64,000 nt of DNA, from assembly GCF_002443255.2 (NCBI RefSeq), contig NW_019211456.1:45713955-45777954 (forward strand). Reading direction: 5' to 3'. Positions 37,898 to 51,331 of the stretch are shown one piece after another. Position 1 is the stretch's first letter. Every line of letters begins with the position of its first letter. Under the pieces are notes generated by a model. The model made no database searches. It was not told the DNA's origin and saw only the letters and a program-made list of their open reading frames with translations. The position numbers were made by a program, and so were the translations under genes. This DNA comes from Varroa destructor. Lineage: Eukaryota > Arthropoda > Arachnida > Mesostigmata > Varroidae.

Positions 37898-40800
37898 ATC
37901 GTTTTAGCATTCTGCTTTTAAACGGCCTCTCATAATGACCACTCATTCACTTTAATACATACAAGTACATTAATCATTTCGCTCTTGCTGGATCAGATAT
38001 ATACGAAATCAGGCGTCAGAAGATATCAAACTGTCACTCCCTTCGGCTATTGGAACTTCACGTATTTTGAACGTGGACTGCTAGGTGTCGTATGACGTTT
38101 TCGAACCCAACACTGCTTCTCTGTAGCATAAAATATAGCTAACAATAAGCTAAAATTGGGTATCCTGACGCACTGGTCGCCAGGTATCCCACCACTTCAT
38201 CCCGTGCGTCACAATCGCGGAGTCATTACATAAACTGTGGTAGCCCCGCTGATTGACACGATAAGCTTGCTCTCGGCTACCCGGCTGCATTCGTTTTCTA
38301 TGGATGGTGTATGTTTTTTAGATTACCGAAATTGTGTCAGGGCTTAAGTTGTGTGATCAGACCCGAATAGACATTTCGGTTAATCAGAAAGCTGTATTGC
38401 CTCTATACAGAGTAAGGCGCCTAATTAGGACACGGTTTATCGCGGCCGATACCTTTCCTGGTACCAGACGAAAGCCCGTTCTTTCTATAGCAAGACAATA
38501 AATTCGCCGTGGTGAACAGCTATATATCACTTAAACAGAGATTAGCTGTTAGAAAATTTATACACGCCGCATGAACTCTGTTTCGTTGGTGAGCTGAATG
38601 AATCCTCATTAAGACTTAATTAAGATAAATGTACTTTTCCAATCACCCCACATCAACAGGGTATTGCATTGCAGATGATTGTGCGGCTGCAAGAGAAGCA
38701 GAAGCGAATAACAGTACAATGAAAAAGTTACGAAGGAGCAAGATGAGTTCGTACCTTAAAGTTAATCGCTGCTGTTCAGTTTTAATGATTCTTGTATTTC
38801 AATCAGGGCGTGCGTGAAGAAATTCCCTGTAAACGAGCGTGCAGCATTATGGATTGTTTACGAAGACCTCAGGTACACTTCATGTGTCGTAGCCAGCTAG
38901 ACAAATACTGAGGACAATAGAACCAAAAAGATTTTATGTAATTGCTACTTCATTTGCTCAAAAATGAGGCAGGTGGTCGTCTTGGATTTTGGTCCATAGC
39001 GAGCTCTTTTTGTCCTTGATACAAATATGACATATTTGACACAATTGTGACTTCACATGCTTCTACTGTCATTTTGACGGGGTTTGAAGTACGCTATTCA
39101 ATACTTGTAACGCGATGCCACCGTATTTTTTCCAGGCCAGCGCGTCACTAAAGACATTTATCTGCATGCTCTACAAACTGCTGTACAAGCGCAGGTAACT
39201 GAAGTGTCTGAAATTTAATTATACAGCTTCTAATAGCGTGCATAACGACTCTATTAGTTCTGGGTTGAAAACATAGCGATGTTCTGAGATCCGTAGATGT
39301 GGCAGCTGAACAACCCCAGATTTTAATCCGTTGGATTACTATGCATGGGCATTCTTAGCAAGCGTCTAACAAACATTGGCATAACAATATCGAGTCACTC
39401 CCTTGTGTCTCTATCGAAAAGACACTCGCATATTTGTAAAGCGAATATTTGCAATGAGTCCGAGAGCGGCATAGAACCTAAACTAAGGTTTTAATCACAG
39501 TAAGTTCTAGTTGTATCGAATAAACATGATCGTCAGAAATGACAGTGCTCCCACTTGCTGAAAATTGCCTTAAAATATCTATTTTTATTTAGATATAGCC
39601 TTAAAAAAAGGTATAAGGACAACTCCTAATTTAGGTACCGTACCCTAAATTTCTTCAATGTAGGCAAGACGCTGCTGTTCTCTTGCCGTACAATGGACCA
39701 GTCAATACACATAGGACTAGAGTCATCGGTTTATTATAGTGGGTTCACAAACTGCTGGTGTTTATCCTTAGGTAAGACCAAGAATACGTATAGCAGACAG
39801 CGTTTAATGAATCACAGTCTATAAAAAGTTCCTCGGTCAACCTCTTGAATCGATGCAAAGTTACTATCTAATCGTTTGAGTTGTTAGTATCTGAAGATAT
39901 TTCTTATATCGGGCTATAAGAAGCCGATATTATACGTAGGCTTGTGAAAAACTAATTAATTTAACTTAGTAGCGCCGTTCGGCGCAACGCTTATAAAAAC
40001 TATAGTACGTGTAGGAAAGTGGTACGCTTATCAGTCAATTGGCTTCATTTTGAGACTTGTACTGCCAGCATAATTTTTCAACTGTTCTCTGGGACAGTTG
40101 TGTTTTTTTTTACTAGTTGGCATTGTAATTATTTCTTCAACAGATTCATGTGTGTTAGGGCCTTTCTCTAGTTATTAATCGACGAATGGATTATTATAAT
40201 AGTTAAAATATTATTAGATAACTATTCGTCTGTATCGTTATTTCTCAGTCGACCATTGTTGTGCTTGTTGCTGTCATTGCAAAAGATAACAACCTCAAGT
40301 CTCATATTGTATCTGACAGACAACTGAAGGTGTTAGTGTTACCGCATAGGCACGAACTCCTGCAAATTTCGAGAGAGGACGTCCGTCAAACACCTTTGAT
40401 CGCGCTGTTGCTACTGCCGACGGTGGTGGTGCCATTGCTCTAGCCGACGTAGCTCATATTGCAGTCGATTGTCATTTCGCCGTCCTATTTTCCTGAACGA
40501 GCGCATCGATACGCAGCGACGTTGTTCTCTAAGAGATCGATCGACTGCTACGAAGAAAAGAACGATGGGGAAACGTACCAACAGGCGTATACGCATATGA
40601 AACGATAATACCTTACCTGCGAGCTAGATCGAAAAAAAAGCGAGATAGTTCGCAAGTTCGCGCCAAAAGGCGGACGTCATAGAAAGACGGGAACAACGAA
40701 TAGATAACGAAGAAAGAAAGAGTCTTTCAGAGCACGCAATGGAATAAAGCGGCGAAAGTTGGTCCCCCAGTTAGTCCGGCTTATTGGCGGACCAACGGAC

Positions 40801-43284
40801 AGCGAAGCAGGCAGAGGATCCATGCTGACAGCCCTGCAGACCGTGCTGCCGCTATGATCGCGACTGAACAGGTGAAAGAGATCCGCACACACCGAGCAAT
40901 CAGGCAGATGATCACCGCACTGATAATAATGACATCACAGCCCTGCTACGAGAGCTTGACAGACAGACAGGCAGGGGGAGACCACAACAGGCAGGAGGAA
41001 GGCTGATTTTGCGCCAAAGAAAACTTACTTTATTTCGGCGTATATTGCCGCCGTTGCTGGTTGTTTCGTGAACGACAGTGCTTTCAGGGATAGAAGTAAA
41101 AAGTCAGAAAGAACCAAGAAATGATCCACAGCGGGTCGGGGAAGGTCCTTGTCTCTGCCAGATCGACAGAATATAGATTTTGTTTCTCATCCACTTCAAC
41201 TCTTTTTCTTCGGCCACTGCATGCGATATTGAAGGAATAATTCGAGATGGTAGTTAGAGATGTCACTTGTACGAGAGTGGTTCGCAGTGAAGAAACAAGA
41301 TTTAGATTGGTGCCGGTTGTCGGCGGTCGTTATTATAGCGACGTTCGACTAACAGTAATTCGGTGTATGAACAGCAGATGTCTGCCTTTATCTGTTCGCT
41401 CTTTCAATTAGTGTACCGCTGCAGCGGCACGTACACTTTCAGTAAAAATTGTATCCACTCTATTATATCATAGCATACAGGGAGTTAAAGGCGAACGCGG
41501 AGTCCGTTGAGTTTATCGTCAATTAGAAATGCTTGTAGCTGGCGGTCAAGCACAAGCCACCGTTGCTTGTTTACCATTGTCACTGTACGACGACAGAAGG
41601 CGCAGTGGCGCGGGAGGGCCGAGGACGTATCGAACTGTTGTTTGAGCTGTAGATAATGTTACTTCTGTGCGAATACGACGATAGTGGCAATTGCTTTTTG
41701 GAATTTCTGATTCAGATTGCAGTTGATTGCGCGCTGGAGCTCGACGCTGCCATTTCTGCGAGAGCGTTCAAAAAAGATGACCCTTTCTCCAAGCGGTGCG
41801 CGAAAGACGAATAGCCAGAGAGGCCTCGATCTTGCATTGCGCGACATCACCGAAGAAGAAAGATCAGATTAGACCAGCACGCGAAAAGGCAGAAGGTCGC
41901 TGAACAATTGGTTTTTTTTTTTTTGTTTATCCATGATCGCCGTCGTCGACGACTATCTTGTGCTGTATAGTATATAAAATACATACCTACAGTAGGACTG
42001 TTTTGTATGCGTTCGACAGAGTAATATTGAAGACAAACTTTAATCCATAACAGTTTTTACCTAGTTGGTAGTCGAGCGAGATCGAAGCACGCTGGCGTAT
42101 TATATTCCTTTTGACCAATAACTATTTAATTACTAATCGTTTTATTAGCGTAACGTTTTGATAGTAATATAACATGGCATTGCTGCAATGCTAGTGCATA
42201 GTCAATCACACACTGTGGAACATGTTTCGCGTTTGCTAATCGACTATCCCGCTTCCCATCCTGCGAAGGAAACTTCTGACGAAAACAAAAAGCAACCACT
42301 AATAAGAAACAAGTCCAAGCTGCAATATCGTATTCGTATGGAGGAGTCGTTTAGAATTAACTGTTTACTTTGACAGGTGCAAAAGGTGTTCTTGTTGTTT
42401 GTTGATAGCTGTTTCTGTGTACGTTTTTGTTACTGCTATTGTAAATAGCACTGTCCATGGTTTCGTCAGTGTCATCACTATATCGATTCAACCGTGACTG
42501 TGCTTTGTGCTCATCGTCAATAGATACCACAATTTGATGTGTAACTTGTATTGTCAAACGTAGATTCATTCAGTGTTTTGTGAACGCTGATTCTGAATAC
42601 TACAAAGCATAGTCATGAAAAGGTAAGTGGAAATCAAACGATAGAAGATAAAGAACGAACGCAAATTCTAAAAAAAATAGTACATTTTTAAGTACGCTTC
42701 AACTCTGTGCGAAGGCACACACTTTGGTCGAAGCAAATACAAATACGAAGTGATAAGGCCTTCCGCTGCTAATACTAGTTTATAGCGATCTGCACGTTAT
42801 CGAGATATATGTTCGATAAAATTCTAAACAGCATTATTCCACTTTGTGCCTGTTGTCGTAAGCACTACGATACACTGCTGGTTGTCGTTTAAGTACAGAG
42901 ATAGGAATAAATAGATGTATTCATTATTTAATCACGTCTGTCATGCCGATGATATAGATATCATTGGCGAGGCGTAAACCAAAGGCCCCTGGGTTTCTCG
43001 GCTAGCGGTTTAAGTCGCCTCAGTCACAGTGTCGACGAGTAACAAACGGACGTAGACAAGCCTAGTGAATAACTATCAAAATTCGATTTCATCACTGCCG
43101 TATTGGATCCAAAATGCAGAACCAATTAGGACTATTTTATATAATTCATAGGTGAATCAAGCAGAGCAGAAGTGCCGCCCAGGTCCCCAGTTACGCAGTT
43201 TTCACAAAAGGACAGCAAAGAAACAGAAAAAGGGGAAACGTAAACCATGTTTCGAGAGCACATATATGCTCTTCGAACAGTATC
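37898..43284. other. Intergenic region with GC-richer promoter-like zone
   Basis: 37.9-40.2 kb is featureless AT-rich DNA. From about 40.2 to 43.0 kb the sequence is richer in GC and CpG, with a GACAGACAGACAGGCAGG tract near 40958. Strong minus-strand donors occur at 40617|40616 (GCAG|GTAAGG) and 41029|41028 (AA|GTAAGT), and a strong plus-strand donor at 42622|42623 (ATGAAAAG|GTAAGTGG). No long frame is present. The simplest reading is a promoter zone with untranslated first exons of genes leaving in both directions. Confidence 0.4.
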
Positions 43285-43494
43285 TCACGACCTGTTTATG
43301 GCTTGGAGTAAACGAGTTGTTGCACCACCTTTAGGTGTATCTGACAAATCCCGTTTAAACAAAGTCAGGCATCGTCGAGCGTCCTTGGGGGCCTTGAAGT
43401 ACTTGCCTTGTTTCTGTAGAAGGTTCGTAATGCGTTCCACCCGACCTCGGCTCTTTCCCGGTGCGACGAGCATGTTATCTGCGTGACAATTCAT
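43285..43494 (-). CDS. Unidentified short ORF with coding-like codons
   Basis: A 69-codon frame with ATG start and TGA stop on the minus strand. The peptide is basic (VAPGKSRGRVERI, KGGATTRLLQAINR) and uses G/C-ending codons more than the surrounding DNA. A possible acceptor (tatgtag) lies three bases before the ATG, so this could be an internal or last exon rather than a whole gene. No domain is recognised. A fragment of a retroelement or a lineage-specific gene are alternatives. Confidence 0.3.
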   Translation of the reverse strand: MNCHADNMLVAPGKSRGRVERITNLLQKQGKYFKAPKDARRCLTLFKRDLSDTPKGGATTRLLQAINRS

Positions 43495-45987
43495 TGTCTA
43501 CATAAAACGCTGAACGGGCTTGGCTGTGGATAATTCGAGGCATTATTGTGCTGTTTACCTGTGGTTATCTTTGCCGCGCTGTTTTTTGCCCTTTCATATC
43601 AGCGATCTACTGCTCTACAAGACCATCTGTCCAGACTTTGCCTCGAATTCAACGTACAGCAAGAGAGTGGCTCCTATAGACAGAAAGAGGTATAATTCCG
43701 ATATACTCATACATCTGCCATCATATTATAATATTTATTGCTGAATAAAGCCGTAATCCAGGGATGTAAGTCGAATCCTTATAACACTGGTTCTCGACCT
43801 TTCTGTGGCTGAAGGGACTATGTCCGACTTTTTCTTAGTTTCTTTTATAGTATTGGGTTGATATATTAAATACTGATTTGATATTTTCAATGAACCTAGT
43901 AATCTAAAAGGGAGTGCTCACTTGGGCCAAGGTGCTCCTATGTATATTAAGATTAGACACCGGTTGAACACAAGCTAGATTTTCTCTCGCTAACAAGCAG
44001 TTAGAACAGTGTTTATCGTATAGGAAAAAAATTAGCAAACCCCTGAGAGATCCGTAACTGGACAGGCTATAATGCAACTAATTATTGACGTTTCTAGAAG
44101 TGGTTGTCCTCTATTTATAGACAGACCAAAAATGTTTCACGGTTCTCTAGGACGAAAGAAGTCTACTCAATCCCCGGTGAAAAGGCGTATTGATATATGT
44201 AAATATTAATGGGTCGATGCCTATGTGCGTATCCGTACCGCATGTTCTACAAGAATGTTTTCGGATTTTGCGTCAGGCGCTGTTATTGAATGTTGTTTCA
44301 GAAGCCGTAACGAAGAAAATCCTTGCGATACTGCCTGAAATTTCTGCAAGCTTGTTTTAATCTGAACATCTTAAAAAGAATAGACTGGAATAATTCTACT
44401 CGCTGACCGCACTACAGCCATACTTGTACTTCGAGAAAACCTGTGTTCGGAAAAAGTAGTGCTCGCCCTGGCTATAACGTGCATCTTAAGGCCAAAACTG
44501 CCTGAGGAAATGCTATCACAGTGCTTTTAGTCTTTTCGCTGTTCAATCGATGGTTTTATTTGACTTACTTATTTATTCTAGCTAACGTCTTAGAGACATA
44601 TAAAAAAGACAAGAAGAAGAGGACTCCATATTTTTAAAAACATATTGTTTATTAAAATATAATACTTGTTTTTTTTACAGACCTATTGTTCAAGGATCAC
44701 CGCCAGTGTCTATTTGTAGCAACCACAAGGACGGCAATTTGTTTTCTTGAAAAAAAAAACTTAAGTTTGACTGAAAAACGAGTGTCCATGTGTTCAAATA
44801 TCAACATGTTCGCATGATAATTCCAGTCACTTGCCTTTTAGAAACGCTATTTACCAGAATTGCTAATCCCAGACTTATTTAAGCCACCTGAACTACGCAA
44901 TCCAATACAAGCCACTATTGGGTGGTACTAACAAACGCATAAAAACAAAAATAAGGGTAATAATAATAAAGATGAAACCTCGACTTTGACTATATGTAGT
45001 TGCTAAGTCAACTTACTAAAGCGAATGAACTTCGTGATAACCGAAATAATAAGTAGAATTACGTAAGCGCCCTTAGATAGGCGGCATATCTACCTGTAAT
45101 TATCTATGGGTGTTCGCAGTCAGCGCCAGCCGATCTATTTAATCCTTTTTATCGGTGACAGCTAACCAATAAAAAGGAATTACGCTGACCCTTTGCTATC
45201 CTCATAGCACAACCATAGCTTTGGTATTGCCTCTTACAGGTCATTCTCTCAGAGCAAACACACAATAACAAATTAGCAAATCAACAATATTTGTCCTAAA
45301 AATTTCTTGTTCGCATAAGTAAAGAAGTTTAAATTTATACACTTACCAGAATGCGGGTAATAATGCTATGATAATACTAATTTCAATAGATCATATGTTT
45401 ATTACTTTTCGAAAGAGACAGAAAGATTAAGTAGGTGGAAAAAGGTTATATATATATATATTACCCGGTGGATACCGTCCTCACGTCCAATATAGATTTA
45501 CACAACAATATAATATAAACAGATAACCTGTTTTTATACCCATGGGTAACGATTAGGTTTGTTAAGAAATCTCTTCTGACTGGACACGCATGCAAAGACA
45601 CTTTTGTTCTTAGTTGTATTATTATATTAAGCATGGCGTTTCTCGCTTAATACTCACACAGTAAAAGTTGAAGATAATTGAAAAATTCAGATAACGCTTG
45701 AAAAATCATTGAACTAATGACATCGTCGAAAAAATTATGGCATATAAACCTCGTACGTTGAGGTAACACTATAGTCGCATAGAGACTTTTCGGATACTGT
45801 ACATGTAGCTCTTCGGACATTACACTGAAGTGCCGTTGATACTCCATTATTGCTTACAGGGTATCGTTATATTTTTTAATCGCACATACACGGCCAAATT
45901 TCGTCTGCATTGGCTAACTAACGAATCTTCCATATTTTCCGGGTCCGTACCAAAAATTTAGGTACGGAATGTTCAAAAAATCTGGGC
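43495..45987. other. Intergenic region
   Basis: AT-rich, with short TA runs near 45447-45460. Frames such as 43520-43744 and 45647-45847 carry no recognisable motif. The 3' UTR of the p24 gene probably extends leftwards into this interval. Confidence 0.4.
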
Positions 45988-46731
45988 TCAGATTCGCTTA
46001 AAAAATCGATGCACTGTCGACTTATTATCAAAGAACCCTCGAATAATATATACTTGAATCGAACCGACTATAACAACGACGACGGTTAGTATAAACGAAA
46101 GCCAATTAACTTTGGAAAAGTTGTGTTCGACTAAGTTCCGGTGGCGCGCTTCATGAGCCTTTTGCCATTCCTGATAGCGTTCGACCTGGTTGAGCAAATC
46201 GTAGAGACGATTAAGTCTAGCCTTCATCTTATCAATGTCACTCGAATTAAAGCCCTGATCAGGGGTCAGGGTAACGCTGCCCAACCCGAAGGGATCATCG
46301 TCCTCGACTTCTCGTGAACTATCTCCGTTGTCGACGAACACTTCGAGGTAGACCTGTTTCGCACTGAGTAATGAACGGGTGTTTCCTAAACAGATTTTAT
46401 AATCACCGTCAACTTTCACCTCAAGTCGATGTACAGAGTCCGGTTTATCCTCCTCCCGAACCATAACAGTTCCATCGGGAGCAGTCAGCGTAAAATCCAC
46501 ACTTAGCGAATTTTCCCCCATCGAGCCGGCATCAAGAACTTGATATTCTATCTCAAGGAGTTGATTTTTTCGGGCGTTCTGGAAGAGGCATTCTTCCTTG
46601 CCGGCTGGAATCGATAATGTGAACTCGGCTTCGTCGCTGTAGCGGCATTTTACTGGCCAGAATAGCGCGAAAATCACTACCATAGTACCGGTTGCACTCA
46701 CGAGCGTTCGACCGTACCAGGGCCGCACCAT
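45988..46731 (-). CDS. TMED1: Transmembrane emp24 (p24 gamma-type) cargo receptor
   Basis: p24 proteins cycle between ER and Golgi and sort cargo such as GPI-anchored proteins into COPII vesicles. The gene is one exon of 247 codons. I chose the ATG at 46731 because a signal peptide follows (hydrophobic residues about 11-28); the open frame upstream has no such logic. The GOLD domain covers about 33-130, with the family's disulfide pair at Cys48 (EECLF) and Cys114 (YKICLGN). A heptad-rich coiled coil covers about 163-203, then the membrane helix at about 210-230 and a cytosolic tail RGFFDNKSTVHRFFKRI. The FF pair is the COPII-binding signal of the family. Sequence style and the tail suggest the gamma group (TMED1/TMED5); the exact paralogue is uncertain. 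Confidence 0.93.
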   Translation of the reverse strand: MVRPWYGRTLVSATGTMVVIFALFWPVKCRYSDEAEFTLSIPAGKEECLFQNARKNQLLEIEYQVLDAGSMGENSLSVDFTLTAPDGTVMVREEDKPDSVHRLEVKVDGDYKICLGNTRSLLSAKQVYLEVFVDNGDSSREVEDDDPFGLGSVTLTPDQGFNSSDIDKMKARLNRLYDLLNQVERYQEWQKAHEARHRNLVEHNFSKVNWLSFILTVVVVIVGSIQVYIIRGFFDNKSTVHRFFKRI

Positions 46732-49667
46732 GTTGGACTGCTCAAAGCGATAGAAGCTGTGCGGCGAAGGGACGAGGGAGATGTTGAGGTGACTGGCTGG
46801 CGTTGCTGCTGCTGCTATGAAACGCAGAGTGGAGCTTTTTCGGAGGATAGACAATCTCTGTCTGACACACAAAGGCCGGACGCCTGTGATCTGAACAGAT
46901 ACAATGCACATTGGCTAGGTTACAATAACGCACGTGATGAAGCAGACACGAGAAATATTTAAAGGTGCCATTATTTTGTTTTTCTTTAAAAGTATTTATA
47001 ACACCACTAGTTTACAATTGGCGTCAAAAAGGCAAATGCATATATACATAATTTACGAAAAAATGCATATGCATATTCATAGTAAAAACAGTTCGTAGTA
47101 AAAAGAATTATAAAAGCATCTTTATGTTATTCCCAATTGCCTGTAAAATACTTATGAACGAAAGAGACGAATCACTATTAGAATGGCAGTTGTGCACAAA
47201 CTAAACACTCGCGCGCGCATCGTACTAATCGATCCCCAATGATATAATGGCTAGCTATTGAATTTATAGGGAACAAATATGCAGATATCGTACTGCCAAA
47301 GAAAGAAACGGTATTTATCAGCGTACGATAGATCAGAATATATGAAGTGGAATATATAATTATTGAATTTACATAAACAAGCAGCTTGAGTCGAAGCAGT
47401 TGGTGATAAAAAAATCGCCAATAAAGCTATTTGTACTAATATATGCAAGGCTTATATTAGGTCCTTGTATATTGATTGACATCTGAAGTAAACATCGGGT
47501 TTGCTGAATTCCGTTGTTATATCCTGGCCATGCTATTGCTGCATTATCGCTACGGTACGGTTTGTTAGACGATAATTAGCAGATCATTACAAATTGGGCT
47601 TTATCCTGAAAAGTGCTGCGATGTCTAAGGACAATATTGGCTTTTAATATGGCATTATTAATGACTCAGATCTTGCAATTTTAGAAAAATGGAAAAGTGT
47701 CTATTATTGTTATTGGTAGTAGTAGTGATATTATCATTATTTATAGTGTAATGAGATACATGGAATGAGCATACTCTAAGGTTTACAGTAAGTCCAGAAA
47801 TGAAATAGTATTATTCATTTTATAAGATTTTTGTGAACTACTAACCTTGTAAGCCTCGATTTTGTGGCCTTCATGAGGCTTTGAGCAGCATTCTCATCTA
47901 CACTACTAACTTATTATCTCCGCGTACAAATCAATGGTTGTCAAAAACTGAATTGTATGTTTACTTTGCGGGTCCTCTCCGCTATATTAACTCTTTGAAA
48001 TCTCTTTGAAATGCAAGATTATCATCCATTACCACAGACACATGCACAGGACATTCTTGCATAATGCAGGTACAACCTAGAGGCCTTTCTAATCAGCCAG
48101 AACTACTTGTAAATGATCGGCTTTTGTAGTTACCCTTGTAAAGAATCGTTAGATTTAGTGTCAGAGGCAGTAAATTAAAACTGCTATGATTCGCTAGATT
48201 CGAGGACTATTTCCTTCGTTATGTCAAATTAAACTGCGGTTATCATTAAAACATTTTTACTCACATATTTTTTACAAATTGAGCCAATCCTTAAATGGAC
48301 ATTTATATAAGTCTTAAGTCGCTCATCTGACTACACCGAATTACTAAGCCATATTGCTGGGGAGGCTCAGTGAGTATCATCAAGGTTGCTTCTCTGAGGC
48401 TCCATTAATATATTTTAGGTACGAGCTTCCACAATACATAGTACCCACCATTTATATCGCATTACTGTCTAACAGTGTATTTCGGATGACTGAACGGACT
48501 CTATTTTGTTGACTCACTTATTAATTTCTAAAATAGCTAATGATAGCAAGCTGGAAGCCCGTATTATTCCCCTGCAATTTGTTTTTTGAACTAGGAAGTT
48601 ATACTCTAAAGCTAAGTGCGCTGTAATATGCGAAGGAAGACAGGATGTAGGCACTGCTCAGTATACTTACACTGGTCAGGAGTTAAGAACATTTACAATT
48701 CGTTAAGTGCGAATTGTCGATAGGAAACCACAGTGTCAACGAACACAATCGCTTGAATCGAATGGTCCCTCTTATAGCAAATCATTTATTTAACGAAAGA
48801 TCACAGAGTTCGCATAAAGAAGGACGGAGCATTGGTTTGGCGGGATGCTCCACAATGCACGTATATAAATTGTTGATGTCCATTTGAATCATCATAAGTT
48901 TCGAAAGTGCGTTTTATGGGTCTCACCTTAGTACGACTCTTGTTCCTGATCTAATTATTTATTGTAGAACTATAATTAGTATGAAGCTTCCAATATAGCT
49001 CCGCGTAAAAGCGTAATAAAATGTGCATCTTACTCCATACAAATGTCATTCATGTTTATCCTCTACCGTTCATGCGCGTCACTCAAAATACTTTTGTATT
49101 GGGATGTCACTGAGAAGCGAGAATCGTCGTTTAAGCCACGTATAGACATGATTACAGACATAACTCCATGGCGTGCCGACTATTGGCCAAAAAAAAAGTC
49201 GGAAAATATCTGTTAAGTTAGTAGCTATTCCTAGTTATCAAACCATTTTCTAACTATTTACATATCAACTTCAATGAGTACATGGAATACAATTTGAGAA
49301 ATTGGCTAGTTGCTCTTCGTGCAGGACTGTAAAATGTTAGCCGACTAATTGTGAAGATCTAATATCGAACCTAGCAACCACAACTCGAGGTAGTTCGCCA
49401 TGGTTCTTTCTTAGAGCACATGCTTTTTTTACCATCCTGAAAGGCATATGCCACGGATTCGACATTATAAGAGATGTATGTATATATATATACATACATG
49501 ACCATGGCGGGCAAATGTTTTACAATTGCTCAGTTGACCGCGACAATTCTTATAAACTGTGCATTACGATCTTTTGGTCGTTTTGTTTACAACGATTGGC
49601 TAGTGAACGTTTTTAAACGGCGTGCAATTATCGCATTAGCTAGTTCACTGAAAGTTAGCTTGTTTTT
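46732..49667. other. Intergenic region between p24 gene and PGAM5
   Basis: It should hold the p24 promoter next to 46732-46950, where CpG and GCTGCTGCTG are visible, and the 3' UTR of PGAM5. A 26-base perfect palindrome of TA/CA type lies at 49474-49499. No coding sequence is recognised. Confidence 0.45.
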
Positions 49668-51331
49668 CTACTGCTTTTGCAAGTTCTCGGGCATGAAGCC
49701 CGTTTCACCGATAAATCTCGCCACGACCCTTCCCGATGGTTTGATCTCGATGTGAGTAATGGAACCATGTTTAATGGAAAACCGCAACAATGCGTCTTCA
49801 GGAATCTGCAGAGCGCGACAAATGAAGTATCTGAAATAGCATACAGTTGTAAGTAAAGTGGGGAAAAAGTATTTGGCTATATTACCTTTGTTGAAATTAA
49901 TTCTTCTTTGATTCTCTTCTTTAATACTCCTTCCGCTACTCTGTGTGCAATAAATATGTGCGAAATGATTGCTTCGATGCGCATTACAGCTCTTTTCAAA
50001 ATACCATATCTTACATACCAGATCTGTAGCACCATTATTTTTAACAGTGCTTGAATTCCCATGAATAATTTCACCTCATTTACCTGATGACGTTTGCGTG
50101 ACACACAAGCAACAGTCTCTCGGTTCTTTCTTGAGTTGGCTTTGCCCGATAGAAATATTTTCGAAAACCCGCTTCAATGCGGGCCCCGTCCTGGAAGAAT
50201 ATTGAAGGTTCACGAAATTTACCTGATTTCGGTTCTGAGGAAGCGGGTAAACCTTCTCGCAATAAATCCGTTGTAACTACCTTTTCTGTCATTTCTGGTG
50301 GCAATTCCCTGTAAATTAAAAAGCTTTCATAGGTCATTCATTAAGTCAAAGATTGTATTAACCTATTTAAAAACTTCGCCCGACGCCATCTCAATGAGTG
50401 ATTTTCTCGATTACAAGTGTTGCTTAAATAGATGATTTAAAATTCTATTTTAGTATAGGAATAATGCAAAAACAAAACATCAACTAACTGTGCATTGTAA
50501 CAAAACTGTGCATTGGCACATTTGGTTCGTATTTTCGATTCTGCTGATCAGCGTGCACTTACTTCAAGATGCAATCGCCCGTTTCTCGCGCCCTAGTCAT
50601 CGTAGAGATTATAATTTTGTCGAACGTTAATCCTAACTCCTGGAGTCGTTTTCCCGCAAGTGTTGCTTGCTCTTTGCCTTTTTCAGTTAAATTTCGTAAC
50701 GCATCGTGTTCATTATCTTGGTTATATTCTCCATGCCGAACAAGGTAGATATGACGCGATTTATATGGAATTTTGCACTCGTTGATCGGACCTTCGGCCT
50801 TAGAATAGATTTCGGCTGGGTCCCTACTGTCCCAATTAAAGTTCCAGTTCTTTCTCTGCAAGCAAGCGTAACAAGAAACGCAAGAGCAAACAAAATATAT
50901 AATCTGAGTAATAAGCGAATTTAAGGTTATACCAAATAGCCAAAAAACAGGCTCTGAAAAAATATTATGACACAATAGTGTATCAGAGGTTTAAACAGAG
51001 TTTATATTGTTTAGTTTGACAACTTGATCCTCTGTCAGATGCTACATGGGAGCACAACATACTCTGGTTGCTTCTAAAGCAACCAATACCTTACCTCATC
51101 GTGTATATGCGCACGCAGACCTGTCTCGGACGATTTTGGTAAATGGCCATAAAGACGGACGCGGTGATGAGGGACCTTCTTATGATCGTGAAAAGGACAA
51201 GGTTTAAGAGTAGTTTTAGATGATCTAACTCCATCAACCTCTTCATGGTGTTCTAAGCATGTCCACTTCTTGTAGCCGAGTAACGCCGCCATTCCCAGAC
51301 CGACAAGCGACCCCGCAACTTTCGTTAACAT
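49668..51331 (-). CDS. PGAM5: PGAM5 mitochondrial serine/threonine phosphatase
   Basis: PGAM5 is a phosphoglycerate-mutase-fold phosphatase tethered to mitochondrial membranes; it acts on protein Ser/Thr/His phosphates and in mitophagy and cell-death signalling. Exons 51095-51331, 50563-50855, 50084-50308 and 49668-49830 join in phase to 305 residues (human 289). The ATG at 51331 starts the N-terminal membrane anchor (AGSLVGLGMAALLGY). The multimerisation motif is seen as WNFNWDSRDP at the start of exon 2. The catalytic RHG (LVRHGEY) puts the phosphohistidine near residue 120, and the second active-site His sits in VCHANVIRY near 247, across the exon 3/4 join. The C-terminus GETGFMPENL matches the family. 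All active-site residues are intact. The gene lies head to head with a small zinc-ribbon gene. Confidence 0.96.

Noticed and set aside
40677..40892. 71-codon minus-strand frame in the GC-richer zone
   Set aside because: No motif, and the zone looks like untranslated exon or promoter; frames in GC-rich DNA are expected by chance.
46732..46911. 60-codon N-terminal extension of the p24 frame
   Set aside because: The ATG at 46731 is followed directly by a signal peptide; the extension would bury it and is Ser/Ala-rich 5' UTR-like sequence.
49474..49755. 93-codon plus-strand frame starting in a TA/CA palindrome
   Set aside because: Overlaps the last PGAM5 exon antisense; its start is simple repeat.
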